DNA of 64,000 nucleotides from Azospirillum thermophilum (GTDB taxonomy: Bacteria > Pseudomonadota > Alphaproteobacteria > Azospirillales > Azospirillaceae), in assembly GCF_003130795.1 (NCBI RefSeq), contig NZ_CP029354.1, positions 496,001-560,000 on the forward strand. Reading direction: 5' to 3'. Each line of letters opens with the position of its first letter. Positions within the stretch are counted from its first letter, which is position 1. A program made the translations under genes and the position numbers. The notes beneath the pieces are model-generated. The model searched no databases and was not told where the DNA came from. It saw nothing but the letters and a program-made list of their open reading frames with translations. Below, piece by piece: positions 36,039-45,219 of the stretch.

Positions 36039-38240
36039 TCAGGTCCGGCCGGAACCCGCGGCATCCCGCGTGCCGGCGGTGAAGGAGAGGAAGCGGCTGC
36101 CGGTGTCGTGGCCCCATTCCCAGTTGGCGAGGATGCCGACCCGGCGGATGGTCAGGCCGGGGAAGCCGGGATAGATGTCCGACAGCCGGCGGTACAGCAC
36201 GGCGCGCCCGTCGACATGGACGCGGTAGCGGTCGCCGTCGCTGACCACCCGCAGGGTGACCGGCCGGCCCGGCCGGATGCCGTCGCCGACATTCGTCCAG
36301 GCGGCGTCGTAGATGTCCTCGAAGCCGTTGAGATGGAAGAAGGAGGACACGGCACCGCAGTGCTTGAAGCCGCCGCTGTGGCTGTTGTCCAGCCAGCTGT
36401 TGACCATCAGGTAGTTGTCGGGGTCCTGCCAGAAGATCAGCCCGGCCCGGCCGCGGCACTCCTCGTCGCCTTCCGCCTCGGGGGGCCGGATGACCGCGCT
36501 GAGGTCGGCCAGCTCCGGATGCGCCCAGTCGATCCCGTAGGCGAGGCGCCGGCGCACCGGTCGGTCCGGGCCCGCCATCACCCGGGCTCCGCCGGTCCCG
36601 TCGAGCGCGATGCGGTCGATGCCCGTCAGCTTGCGCCACACCAACCTGCCGCCCGCCCCGCCGCCCGCCCCGCCGCCCGCCCCGCCGGAGTCATACCCGT
36701 CGAGGTCGTCGCGCGGCGGGCCGGTGAACAGCTCCTCCACCACCTTGCGGCTGCCGGCGTCGGACCAGGGGGCGGTCAGCCGCAGGGCGGCCGGGATCGG
36801 CACGGCGCGCGGGTGGGCCTCGAACTGGCGGACGAGCGGCGGATCCCGCCCCTCCACCGCCGGCCCCTCCGCGGCCAGCCCGACGCCGCAGCCCTCGGCC
36901 AGCAGCGTCCCGTCCGTGGCAAGCTCGGACAGCTCCTCGCCGTCCAGCACGACCTGGATGCGGCAGCCGTCGTCCATCACCTGGACGTCGACCGCCCGGC
37001 CCGGCGTCAGGCCGCGGCCCTGCACCGCGCACAGCATGCGGACCGTTCCGGCGCTGCGCACCTCCAGGCTGCAGCGGCCCTCCTCCAGGCGAAGCTGCCA
37101 GCAGTTGCCGGCATCCACCGCGCGCCAGACCAGCGTCACGGCGCCGGACCGCCCGGCCGCCTCGACGACGGCGCGGATCAGGCCGGAGGGGACGAAGGGC
37201 GTCAGCAGCACCGGCCCGGTGCCGGAGGGGACGCAACCCCGGGCGGTCCGCCGGAAGGCGCCGGGGCTGCCGGTCCACAGTCCCCCGGTCTCGGCCAGCG
37301 TCCCGGCGAGGTCGCCGGCGCCGGTCAGGCCGTCGGCCGCCTGGGCGGTGCCGTACCAGACCGCGAGGTCGGCCACGTCGGCGACCCGCACGCCATGGAC
37401 CTGGGTGTCGCCGCTGAAGCCGATCTCGCAGACCGCGCTCTGGTGCAGCCCGGCCCACAGTTCCTCCGCGTGGCCGGACGGATCGATGGCGACCGGCCGC
37501 ATCATCGGGAAGGGGGCCGCCCCCGCGACGTCCCTGGCGGAGGACAGGTAGTAGGCCGCCCCCTGCTCCCGCAGCACGACGATGTACTGCATGGGCATGT
37601 TGGGAAAGCGGCTGTCCACCGGCACCGGCCGGCCGGCACAGCGGCACAGCAGGTGGGCGTTGTCGGGGCCGGCGCCGCGCACCACCCAGGCCCCGCCCTC
37701 CTCCGCCGGGTTGGCCGGACGCTCGGCCGCGAACCAGCCGACCGCGAGGTTGCCGCCGAGCTGCTCGGCCGTCACCGTCGTCTTCAGCGCACGGACCCAG
37801 CGCAGCAGCCGGCGCGGCAGCGGCTCGCACCGCCAGCGCCGCGGCAGCAGCGCGATCCGCCTGAGGACCGGAGTCTCGCCGCTGCCGAGCAGCCAGCGGC
37901 CGACGCGGCGGTGGAAGCTGCCGAGCCTGTAGGGGGCGGAACCGTTGTCGGCGTTGAGGACATGCACCGCCATGGCAAGGCCGGCCCGCCGCCGGAAGGG
38001 ACCATAGGCGAGCGACGCCCGCCCCCAGCCGGGCTCGGCCAGCGGCCGGATGCGCAGCACGCCGTCACGCACCGTCAGCACGCCCTCGGGGTCGGCGCCC
38101 CCGCGGCGATGGCCGTCCGGGGTGGTCGTGCCGATCACGGTGCCGGGCTCGAGGTCCCGGACGAAGTCGTCCTGCAGCGCCACCGGCGCGGCGGGGACGG
38201 CCCCGGCGTCGGTGACCGGGCGGGTGAACTGGTCGGGCAC
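36039..38240 (-). CDS. Large beta-sandwich (LamG/DUF1080-like) protein in EPS locus
   Basis: I do not recognise a named family for this 733-residue protein. At least two regions look like concanavalin-type beta-sandwiches: one near 340-480 and a C-terminal one near 530-733 with RAGLIFWQDPDNYLMVNSWL and GRPVTLRVVSDGDRYRVHVD, as in carbohydrate-binding or LamG-like modules. A GGAGGGAGGGAGG linker lies near residue 520. There is no signal peptide, although such folds are usually exported. I chose GTG 38240, which has GGGAGG about 5 bases upstream; ATG 38264 also fits. It is followed by the ligase gene and may act on or bind the polymer. Confidence 0.7.
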   Translation of the reverse strand: MPDQFTRPVTDAGAVPAAPVALQDDFVRDLEPGTVIGTTTPDGHRRGGADPEGVLTVRDGVLRIRPLAEPGWGRASLAYGPFRRRAGLAMAVHVLNADNGSAPYRLGSFHRRVGRWLLGSGETPVLRRIALLPRRWRCEPLPRRLLRWVRALKTTVTAEQLGGNLAVGWFAAERPANPAEEGGAWVVRGAGPDNAHLLCRCAGRPVPVDSRFPNMPMQYIVVLREQGAAYYLSSARDVAGAAPFPMMRPVAIDPSGHAEELWAGLHQSAVCEIGFSGDTQVHGVRVADVADLAVWYGTAQAADGLTGAGDLAGTLAETGGLWTGSPGAFRRTARGCVPSGTGPVLLTPFVPSGLIRAVVEAAGRSGAVTLVWRAVDAGNCWQLRLEEGRCSLEVRSAGTVRMLCAVQGRGLTPGRAVDVQVMDDGCRIQVVLDGEELSELATDGTLLAEGCGVGLAAEGPAVEGRDPPLVRQFEAHPRAVPIPAALRLTAPWSDAGSRKVVEELFTGPPRDDLDGYDSGGAGGGAGGGAGGRLVWRKLTGIDRIALDGTGGARVMAGPDRPVRRRLAYGIDWAHPELADLSAVIRPPEAEGDEECRGRAGLIFWQDPDNYLMVNSWLDNSHSGGFKHCGAVSSFFHLNGFEDIYDAAWTNVGDGIRPGRPVTLRVVSDGDRYRVHVDGRAVLYRRLSDIYPGFPGLTIRRVGILANWEWGHDTGSRFLSFTAGTRDAAGSGRT

Positions 38241-38305
38241 GGTGCCTCCCACGGGTGGGGCCATGGATCGGGCCACGGAACGGATCGAGAAGGGGGCCGG
38301 CCGCC

Positions 38306-38952
38306 TCAGACGGCGCGGAACAGGTCGTAGACGTGCCGGATGTGGTCGGAGAAGGCCTTGCGCGCCGGCAGCGGCGGCACAGCCTGGTGGCGGAACAGCG
38401 CCTGCATGCGCGGCAGGCCGCAGGGATCGGCGATCAGGCCGCGGTTCCAGCCGACCAGCAGGATGCCGCCGGGCGCCAGCACCTGGTGCAGGGCGTCCAG
38501 CGTCTCGTTCATCGGCTCCTCGGCATCCACGCCGAAGCCGAAGACGCCGTTCAGCAGGACGAGGTCGAAATGGCCGGCCGGATAATGGAAATGGATGTTG
38601 CGGACGTCGCCGGTGACATGGCGGCCCCGCTCCCCCAGCGGCGGGCCGCCGGGTCGATGTCGGTGGTGTGGTACGCGCTGCCGACCGCCGTGAAGCGTTG
38701 CCCGTAATGGCGGGTGTAGCGGCGGCAGCCGACGAAGAGGACGCGCGCCGGGCGGGTCGCCGCGAGCGCCGGAAGAATCTCCGTCTCAAGATAGACACGG
38801 TCGGGCTGGGCGGGCACGGCCCGTTCCGCAAGGTAGGTACCGACCCGCCCGAGCCCGGCATACTCGGCCGCCTGTCTCAGGAAAGGCAGCCGCGCGGCAA
38901 TACCACGAGACATGTCGTAGATCGGCTTCCAGGGATTGACATGCTCTTCCAT
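38306..38952 (-). pseudogene. Class I methyltransferase, frame broken by one base
   Basis: Read through one frame change, this gives about 215 residues: PARVLFVGCRRYTRHYG (SAM-binding motif I region), TTDIDPAARRWG, then in the second frame FDLVLLNGVFGFGVD and LAPGGILLVGWNRGL, a normal methyltransferase order. The frame changes at the C5 run 38632-38636. A sixth base would give RRWGERGRHVTGDVRNIHF. Both halves look healthy, so an error in the sequence is likely. ATG 38952 begins the first half. It probably methylates a sugar of the EPS. It lies 65 bp upstream of the beta-sandwich gene. Confidence 0.75.
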
Positions 38953-39127
38953 TCCGCTGACCCGTTATTGGAGAAAGGCAGTATCGGTTCTTCGATATCG
39001 CGTGGATTTTAGTTACATTACCAGGAAGCCAATGCACTCGATCCCCTGCAACCGCTCTTCCGGACAGGCCGGGGGCAGGGCGACTGATCCGAAGGATTCC
39101 CCGCCTACCCCCACCGTGTAGGCAAAG

Positions 39128-40384
39128 TTAGAGCTGCAGGCGCAGGCCGACGGTCACCACCGTCTGGTCGAAGCCCGCGTTGGCCGCGGTGGAGGTCCGG
39201 TGCAGCGTCCCGACCTCGGTGTAGGCCGCCATGGTGCGGTTGATCAGGTAGCGCAGCCCCACCCCGGCGCCCCAGGTCTTGTCGGTGCGCGGCGTGCCGG
39301 CGAACTCGTCCTCCCGGAAGGAGACCTGCGAGCCCACCAGGACGTTGCGGTACAGCTCGTAATCGACCGCGAGCTGGACCGTGGTGTTGAGCCGGGTGGA
39401 GGCGAGCGTCTGCTGCGTCGCCTGGGTCGAGCGGCGGGCGGAGGCGGTGACCGTCAGCCGCTCGGTCGGGAACCACCGGGCGCTGCCGTTGATCGCCACG
39501 CCGGTCAGGTCCGAATAGGCCGGATCGTCGAAGGTGGCGTAGAGGCCGCCGACCGAGAGGTTGACGATCAGCAGCGAGGCGACCTCGAAGTTGACCCCGA
39601 CCAGCAGGTTGTACTCCTCGCTGTCGCGGCTGACGCCGTTGCCGCCCGGCTCCTCGTAATGGCGGTCGCGGTAGACCGGGCGCAGGAACAGCGCGATGCG
39701 CGGCGAGAGCTGGTAGCCGAGCTGGACCGCCGCCGACATCTCCGTACGGTCGAGCATGCGGTCGGCCGCGTTCTCGAAGCCGTAGCGGTCGTACTCGATC
39801 TCCGCCCGCGTCAGCAGGCGGTTGAACGCCTTGTCGTAGCTGAGCTGGAGATACTGGCGGTCGAACAACGAGGGGCGCGAGTTGGCCGGCGCCTCCGGGT
39901 CGGTGCGGGCCTGCGCCCCCCGTCCGTAGGAGGCGAAGCCGCTCGCCGTCCCCATCGACGCCAGATCCAGGCTGCCGTTGAGCGAGGCGCCATACTCGTC
40001 GGTGTCGGCGACCTCGTTCTCCCAGTAGCGGGTGAAGCGCCCATAGGCGGTGGCGCCGAGGCTGTGCCGCGACCAGTTGCTGGACAGAAGAAGCTGCGGC
40101 TGCAGCACCGTGACGAAGTCGCCGCGCGTGTTCCTCTCCGTCGCGAAGACGTTGTCGTTGTAGGACTGGCTCAGCGTCACGGAGGGATAGAGCCGGAACC
40201 CGCCGAGCGGCACGCCGGTGGCGTCATAGTCGGGACGCTGCCGGTCCAGCACGCCGGCCGTCCGCCCGACGCTCTGCGCATGGCCCGGTGCCGACGCGGC
40301 AAGCACGAGGCCGACCGTCAGCAGGACGAGGCGGAGGCGGGAGCACGGACGGGAGCGGGAATCAGATGATGCGCTCGAAGACAT
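39128..40384 (-). CDS. Outer-membrane beta-barrel protein of EPS export
   Basis: This 418-residue protein has a signal peptide (about 1-36, LVLLTVGLVLAASAPGHA) and then alternating strands rich in aromatic and polar residues, ending VTVGLRLQL, a typical outer-membrane barrel C-terminus. GGFRLYPSVTLSQSYNDNVFAT is characteristic of the BBP2-type barrel proteins found next to polysaccharide-export genes. It overlaps the end of the Wza-type gene by 23 bases, so the two are co-translated. A role as an outer-membrane secretion pore or assembly partner is likely but inferred. Confidence 0.82.
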   Translation of the reverse strand: MSSSASSDSRSRPCSRLRLVLLTVGLVLAASAPGHAQSVGRTAGVLDRQRPDYDATGVPLGGFRLYPSVTLSQSYNDNVFATERNTRGDFVTVLQPQLLLSSNWSRHSLGATAYGRFTRYWENEVADTDEYGASLNGSLDLASMGTASGFASYGRGAQARTDPEAPANSRPSLFDRQYLQLSYDKAFNRLLTRAEIEYDRYGFENAADRMLDRTEMSAAVQLGYQLSPRIALFLRPVYRDRHYEEPGGNGVSRDSEEYNLLVGVNFEVASLLIVNLSVGGLYATFDDPAYSDLTGVAINGSARWFPTERLTVTASARRSTQATQQTLASTRLNTTVQLAVDYELYRNVLVGSQVSFREDEFAGTPRTDKTWGAGVGLRYLINRTMAAYTEVGTLHRTSTAANAGFDQTVVTVGLRLQL

Positions 40385-40927
40385 AGATCACGTCCCCCGG
40401 CTCGATCCTGGCGCTTCGGCCGGCGCGGCGCTCCACCTTCTCGTTGTCGATCTTGCGGGTGACGGAGACATAGTCGCCCTGCGCACGATAGGTGAAGCCG
40501 CCGGCGATCGCGACGGCGGTCAGGACCGACATGTCGGGCACATAGGGATAGGCGCCGGGGCGGGCGACCTCGCCCAGGATGAAGAAGGGCCGCGCCGTGA
40601 CCACCTCCACCGACACTTCCGGCGAACGGAGCTGCCCCTGCTTCAGCGCCGCCCGCAGGTCCTGTTCGAGCTGCGCGGTGGTCTTGCCGCGCGCCTCCAG
40701 CCGCTGGACGGTCGGGATGGAGATGGCGCCGGTGCCGTCCACCTTGAACTGGCCGGAAAGCTGCGGATCGTCCAGCACGATCACCCGAAGCTCGTCCCCG
40801 GAATCGAGCTGGTAGGGATGCGCCTGGCTCTCCTGAAGATCCGGCAGGGATCCGCCGGGATTGACCGCGCAGCCCCGAGCGCCAGGGCCGGCAGCAGCAA
40901 CACCATCACACCGAACAGCCTCTTCAT
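40362..40927 (-). pseudogene. Wza-type polysaccharide export lipoprotein, frame broken by one base
   Basis: Read through one frame change, this gives about 188 residues: a lipoprotein signal peptide with lipobox LALGGC (Cys20), a Poly_export domain (YQLDSGDELRVIVLDDPQLS, then GTGAISIPTVQRLEARGKT) and a SLBB domain (FFILGEVARPGAYPYVPDMS). The frame changes at the CCCC run 40873-40876. A fifth base restores the lipobox Cys and the reading frame together, so a sequence error is very likely. The protein would be the outer-membrane export component of the EPS. ATG 40927 follows AAGGGG. The beta-barrel gene overlaps its end. Confidence 0.87.
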
Positions 40928-40979
40928 TATGAGCCCCCTTGAAATGAGCGCGCGGAGCCGCGCGGGGTTTATCCTTCGG

Positions 40980-42251
40980 TCACTGCGCCAGGCCTTGCGC
41001 TTCGAATCCGAATTTCCTCGTGGCCTCCGCAAGCGAGCCGGCCGTCTCGCCGATCCAGGAGAAGAGCGGACCGGCCTGCCCGCCCGCCCGCGGAACGAGG
41101 TAGCGGTTGCGGTCGATGGCGATGCCGTGCTTGGTCGCGTCGAACCCGTCCCACAGGCCGGGGCCGGTGGCGACCGCCGCGGTGGTCCACCCTCCGCACA
41201 GGTTGCCGTGGATCCGCAGATCGCCGAGAAGGGTGGCCGGCGGCTCCCCCCGCGGCATGTTGCGGAAGGCGACGCAGGCGGGATTGTCGAGCAGGACGTT
41301 GTTCTCGATCACGACGCCGCTGCTCTCCAGCAGTTCGATCCCGGCGCTGCTGTTGGCCATCACGACATTGTCGTGGACGCGGCCGCGGGCGTCCCGGTTG
41401 TACTCGATCCAGATGCCGGGTCCCTCCCAGCCCTCCGCGTTGCCCGTGTTGCGGCGGATCACGCTGTTGCGGATGACGAAGTTGCGGTTGGCGGTGTCGA
41501 GCCACAGGCCGGGGCCGACATTGTCCTCGCTGACCAGCCGCTCCACCACCAGCCCGTCGGTGCCGAGGAACTTGGTGACCGCGGAGTTGGCGACGGAGGC
41601 GATCAGCCGCTTCGTATTGATCCGGCGGATGGTGACGTCCGCGATGCGCAGGTTGCGCCCGCCCGCCCCGACGATGGCGTGGGCCGTCGGTGAATCGATG
41701 TCCTGGAACAGGCTGGCGCTGACCGTCACGTCGTTGCCGCGGATGTTGACGCCGAAGCCCACCTGTTCGAACAGGCAGGACTCGATGCGCCAGCCGGTGG
41801 CGGCCCGCACCGCCGGCCGCTCGCCGATCTGCCGGAAGACGAGGCCCTTCAGCGTGACCCAGGGATTGCCGCTGCGGGTTTCCGGGTCATGGTCGCCGAC
41901 CCATTGCTGCGGCTGGAACCCGCCGGTCTCGCCGCTGATGACGACGGTTCCCGGCTCCTCCGCCTCGAACAGGATGGGCGCGTCGGGCCGGCCGTCATGC
42001 ACGATCTCCACCGACTCCCGGTAGACGCCCGGACGGATCAGCACGCGGTCCCCCGCCCGCGCCCGGCGGGCCGCCTCCCCCAGGCTGCGCAGCGGAGCCG
42101 ACATGCTGCCGCGGCTGCGGTCGTCGCCGTCCGGCGCCACGACATGGGTGGCGGAGGCCAGGGCCGCCGACGGCCGGACGGACGGCATGCCCAGAACCGC
42201 GAGCGCCAGCAGAGCGCCGGACAGCCGGAGAGGGAGGAGTGCGGCAATCAC
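40980..42251 (-). CDS. Secreted right-handed parallel beta-helix protein
   Basis: This 423-residue protein has a signal peptide (about 1-32) followed by a DUF1565/NosD-like start (HVVAPDGDDRSRGSMSAPLR, VLIRPGVYRESVEI) and repeated beta-helix coils such as RNFVIRNSVIRRNTGN, NVVMANSSAGIELLESSG and VVIENNVLLDNPACVAF. The fold is that of polysaccharide lyases, epimerases and Ca-binding NosD-type proteins. No catalytic set can be named. Its place beside the Wza-type and barrel genes suggests it acts on the polymer in the periplasm, like AlgG or ExoW-linked helix proteins. Confidence 0.85.
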   Translation of the reverse strand: MIAALLPLRLSGALLALAVLGMPSVRPSAALASATHVVAPDGDDRSRGSMSAPLRSLGEAARRARAGDRVLIRPGVYRESVEIVHDGRPDAPILFEAEEPGTVVISGETGGFQPQQWVGDHDPETRSGNPWVTLKGLVFRQIGERPAVRAATGWRIESCLFEQVGFGVNIRGNDVTVSASLFQDIDSPTAHAIVGAGGRNLRIADVTIRRINTKRLIASVANSAVTKFLGTDGLVVERLVSEDNVGPGLWLDTANRNFVIRNSVIRRNTGNAEGWEGPGIWIEYNRDARGRVHDNVVMANSSAGIELLESSGVVIENNVLLDNPACVAFRNMPRGEPPATLLGDLRIHGNLCGGWTTAAVATGPGLWDGFDATKHGIAIDRNRYLVPRAGGQAGPLFSWIGETAGSLAEATRKFGFEAQGLAQ

Positions 42252-42295
42252 CGTCGCATCCTTGGGCTAGGGGCAGGGAGTGTCGGCGAAGGCGA

Positions 42296-43078
42296 TCAGG
42301 CGGCCCCGTCATGCAGGGCGAGGCCGTGGATCACCGACCAGGGGATGCCCTGGTAGGAGCGCCCGAGACGCTCCACCCGGTAACCATGCTGTTCCAGCCG
42401 GCCGGCCAGGGCGGCATATTTGTCCTCGGCCACCGCCGGCTGTTCGTCGTCGACCTCGAAGACGACCATCGGGCGGTGGATGTCGAGCGTCCGGCGCATG
42501 CCGTCGAGCACCGCCATCTCCGTTCCTTCCACGTCGATCTTCACCATGGCCGGTACTTCGATGCGGCCGCTTTCGATCAGGTAGTCGATCGACAGGACCG
42601 ACACCTCCATCGCCCGCGTCAGGTCCGGCGGCAGGTCGGCCGATGACAGGGTCGCCCCGCCGGAATGGGCGGCGAGATAGAGGATCCCGGTGCTGTCCGA
42701 TGCCCCCGCCGCCAGCGGCACCACCTTGACGTTGCCGAGCCCGTTGACCCGCGCGTTGTCGTGGATGCAGGAGACGTTGCCGGGGACCGGCTCGATGGCG
42801 AAGACGTGGCCCCGCGGCCCCACCAGCCGGGCCGCGATGATCGAGAAGAAGCCGATGTTGGCGCCGATGTCGAGGAACACGTCGCCGGGCTTCAGCCGGT
42901 CGGCCAGGCACTGCTGCACCGGCAATTCACAGCTGCCGTTCATGTGCTCCCGCGTGGCATTGAGCAAGTGAATCCGCAGTCCCTGACCAACACCGGAGCG
43001 GACCGGGACGGTAATGGACACGCCACCACGATTAGCTGTCCTGATAATAAACTGGGCTATTTTCTTAGTAATGGCCAT
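42296..43078 (-). CDS. FkbM-family methyltransferase
   Basis: This 260-residue SAM-dependent methyltransferase has DVFLDIGANIGFFSIIAARL (motif I), HVFAIEPVPGNVSCIHDN and MVKIDVEGTEMAVLDGM, all FkbM hallmarks. FkbM enzymes O-methylate sugars and other hydroxyls. ATG 43078 follows AGGGG. It is divergent from the flippase across a 225-bp AT-rich gap and lies 44 bp upstream of the beta-helix gene, so it may head that operon. Confidence 0.9.
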   Translation of the reverse strand: MAITKKIAQFIIRTANRGGVSITVPVRSGVGQGLRIHLLNATREHMNGSCELPVQQCLADRLKPGDVFLDIGANIGFFSIIAARLVGPRGHVFAIEPVPGNVSCIHDNARVNGLGNVKVVPLAAGASDSTGILYLAAHSGGATLSSADLPPDLTRAMEVSVLSIDYLIESGRIEVPAMVKIDVEGTEMAVLDGMRRTLDIHRPMVVFEVDDEQPAVAEDKYAALAGRLEQHGYRVERLGRSYQGIPWSVIHGLALHDGAA

Positions 43079-43303
43079 GTCATTACCCCTAAACCAATGG
43101 CGTCTTAGTATCAATTCGGCCAACACCACTGTCATGCGCCAAAAAGTAGTCTTGCACTCCTGATCACCGGATATTCCCTTTCGAGGAGCCGACCGACACG
43201 AAGGAATAGCCGGCGCTATGCGATTGCGCATAGGAACCCGGTCGATTGCCGCGTCTATCCTGGCCGGACCCGACGCGGTTCCCCAGGAAGCAGAGCAGGT
43301 GCC

Positions 43304-44590
43304 ATGCGGTTTATCGTCCGTGCGCGGTCCCTCTCGCGCCACCCGTTGAGCTGGGCGCTCGCCGACCAGGCCGTCGCCAGCGGCGCCAACTTCCTGACCA
43401 TCGTGATCCTGGCCCGCCAGCTTGGCGTGGAGGGCTTCGGGCTGTTCATGCTGGCCTGGCTGGTGCTGCTGTTCTTCCGGAGCCTGCAGGGCGGCCTGAT
43501 CATCGCCCCGATGATGAGCATCGGCCCGAAACAGGAGCCGGAGCGCCGCGACGCCTATTACGGCGCTGTCCTGGCCTGCCAGCTCGCCCTGGTGGCCGGG
43601 GCTGGCGCGCTGGTGCTGGGCGGCGCATGGCTGCTGGCGCTGCTGGTCCCCGGCAGCGTGCCGGCGGGGCTGGCGCCGCCGCTCGCCGCCGCCTGCGCCG
43701 GCGACCAGATGCAGGAGTTCGCCCGCCGCCTGTTCTTCTCGCAGGACCGGCCGCGGCGCGCCTTCCTCGTCGACGTCACGACCTACGGCAGCCGTACCGT
43801 GCTGCTGCTGGCCCTCGGCGGCGATGCGGCGCAGGCGTTGTGGTTCGTCTTCCTGTCCTCTCTGCTGGGCATGGGGCTGACGGTCCATGGGCTGGCCGGG
43901 CTGCGCTTCACCCGGGCCGGCCTGCTCGAGATCCTGCCGCGGCAATGGCGCTTCGCCCGCTGGACCGTCGGATCCGCCCTGCTGGAATGGGGGTCCGGGC
44001 ACCTGATCGTCCTGGCGGCCGGCGGCGTCCTGGGCACCGCGGCGGTCGGCGCCATCCGCGCCACGACCAACATCTTCGCCCCGGTCCAGGTGCTGATCCA
44101 GGCGCTGAACAACATCGTTCCGGTGCGCGCCGCCGCCCTGCTGGCCCAGGCCGGGGAGGTGGCGCTGGTCCGCTACCTGACCCGTACGACGGCGCTGGCC
44201 GGAGCGGTCGGCCTGACGGTTCTGGCGGCCGGCACCGCCTTTCCCGCGCGGATCCTGCTGCTGCTCTACGGGCCGGGCTACGAGCCCTACGCCCATCTCG
44301 TCTACTGGTGGGTCGCGATCTATGCCGCGGGCTTCCTGCAATTCCCGCTGGCCGCCGCGCTGTCGGCCATCGAGCTGACGCGCCCCTTCTTCGTCAGCAT
44401 CCTGTGCGAGGCGGTCTTCGGCATCGTCAGCGCCTGGATCCTGCCGCGCTGGTTCGGCCTGGACGGCACGATGTTCGGCATCCTCGTCACGCGGGCGGCC
44501 CCGGTGCTCGTCCTCGGCCTGTTCCTGGCCGGCTGGTGGCGCCGCACCGCGCTTCCCGCGCATCCCGCGCGCATCGAAGAGGGAGCCTGA
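43304..44590 (+). CDS. Polysaccharide flippase (Wzx/MATE-like)
   Basis: This 428-residue inner-membrane protein has about twelve helices and the Polysacc_synt fold: LADQAVASGANFLTIVILAR at the N-terminus and GVEGFGLFMLAW after it. It is expected to flip lipid-linked EPS units to the periplasm for the polymerase. It heads a plus-strand operon (flippase, PAP2, VCBS, PIG-L, glycosyltransferase) with very short or overlapping joints. Confidence 0.88.
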   Translation: MRFIVRARSLSRHPLSWALADQAVASGANFLTIVILARQLGVEGFGLFMLAWLVLLFFRSLQGGLIIAPMMSIGPKQEPERRDAYYGAVLACQLALVAGAGALVLGGAWLLALLVPGSVPAGLAPPLAAACAGDQMQEFARRLFFSQDRPRRAFLVDVTTYGSRTVLLLALGGDAAQALWFVFLSSLLGMGLTVHGLAGLRFTRAGLLEILPRQWRFARWTVGSALLEWGSGHLIVLAAGGVLGTAAVGAIRATTNIFAPVQVLIQALNNIVPVRAAALLAQAGEVALVRYLTRTTALAGAVGLTVLAAGTAFPARILLLLYGPGYEPYAHLVYWWVAIYAAGFLQFPLAAALSAIELTRPFFVSILCEAVFGIVSAWILPRWFGLDGTMFGILVTRAAPVLVLGLFLAGWWRRTALPAHPARIEEGA

Positions 44591-44595
44591 GGAAA

Positions 44596-45219
44596 ATGGA
44601 TCTGCTGCTCTCGAAAGCCGTGGACGGCGTGACCAACCTCGGCGATTCCGCAATCCTGCTGCCGCTGTCGGCCGGCATCTTCCTGTGGCTGCTGGCTTTC
44701 TGTTCGCGGCAGGCGGCCGGCGCCTGGGCGCTTGCCATGCTGGCGGCGGTGGTGCCGATCGCGCTCCTGAAGTTCGCGCTGCAGACCTGCGACCCGCTGA
44801 GCCGGCTGCGGCTGGTGACGCCGAGCGGTCATGCCGCCTTCGGCACCGCCGTCTACGGCGGGCTCGCCATGCTGGCCGCCCGGCAGAGGCCCGGCTGGGC
44901 GGTGCCGGCCTTCGCGGCTGCCGCCATCCTCGTCGCCGGCATCTGCGCCACCCGCCTGATGATCGGCGTCCATTCCGAGGGAGAGGTGCTGATCGGGCTG
45001 GCGGTAGGCGCGGCATCCCTGCCGGTGCTGTACAACCGCATCCGGCGCCTGCCCCCCTTCGCCATCGACGTCCGGCGCGTCGCGCTGGTCCTGGGACCGC
45101 TCTCGGCCGTCATCCTGGCCTGGATGCTCTATCACGACTGGGGGCTCTCGCCGAACGGCGTGATCCGGGAAGCCGCCCTCAGGCTTGGCGCCGCAACCAT
45201 GCACTGCGAGGTACGATGA
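44596..45219 (+). CDS. PAP2-family membrane phosphatase
   Basis: This 207-residue integral membrane protein has about five helices. PAP2 motifs 2 and 3 are visible as TPSGHAAFGT and ATRLMIGVHSEGEVLIG, with the catalytic His residues; the last acidic residue is Glu instead of the usual Asp. It likely dephosphorylates a lipid pyrophosphate, recycling undecaprenyl carrier released during EPS assembly (inference). ATG 44596 follows GAGGAAA. Its stop overlaps the next start. Confidence 0.82.
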   Translation: MDLLLSKAVDGVTNLGDSAILLPLSAGIFLWLLAFCSRQAAGAWALAMLAAVVPIALLKFALQTCDPLSRLRLVTPSGHAAFGTAVYGGLAMLAARQRPGWAVPAFAAAAILVAGICATRLMIGVHSEGEVLIGLAVGAASLPVLYNRIRRLPPFAIDVRRVALVLGPLSAVILAWMLYHDWGLSPNGVIREAALRLGAATMHCEVR

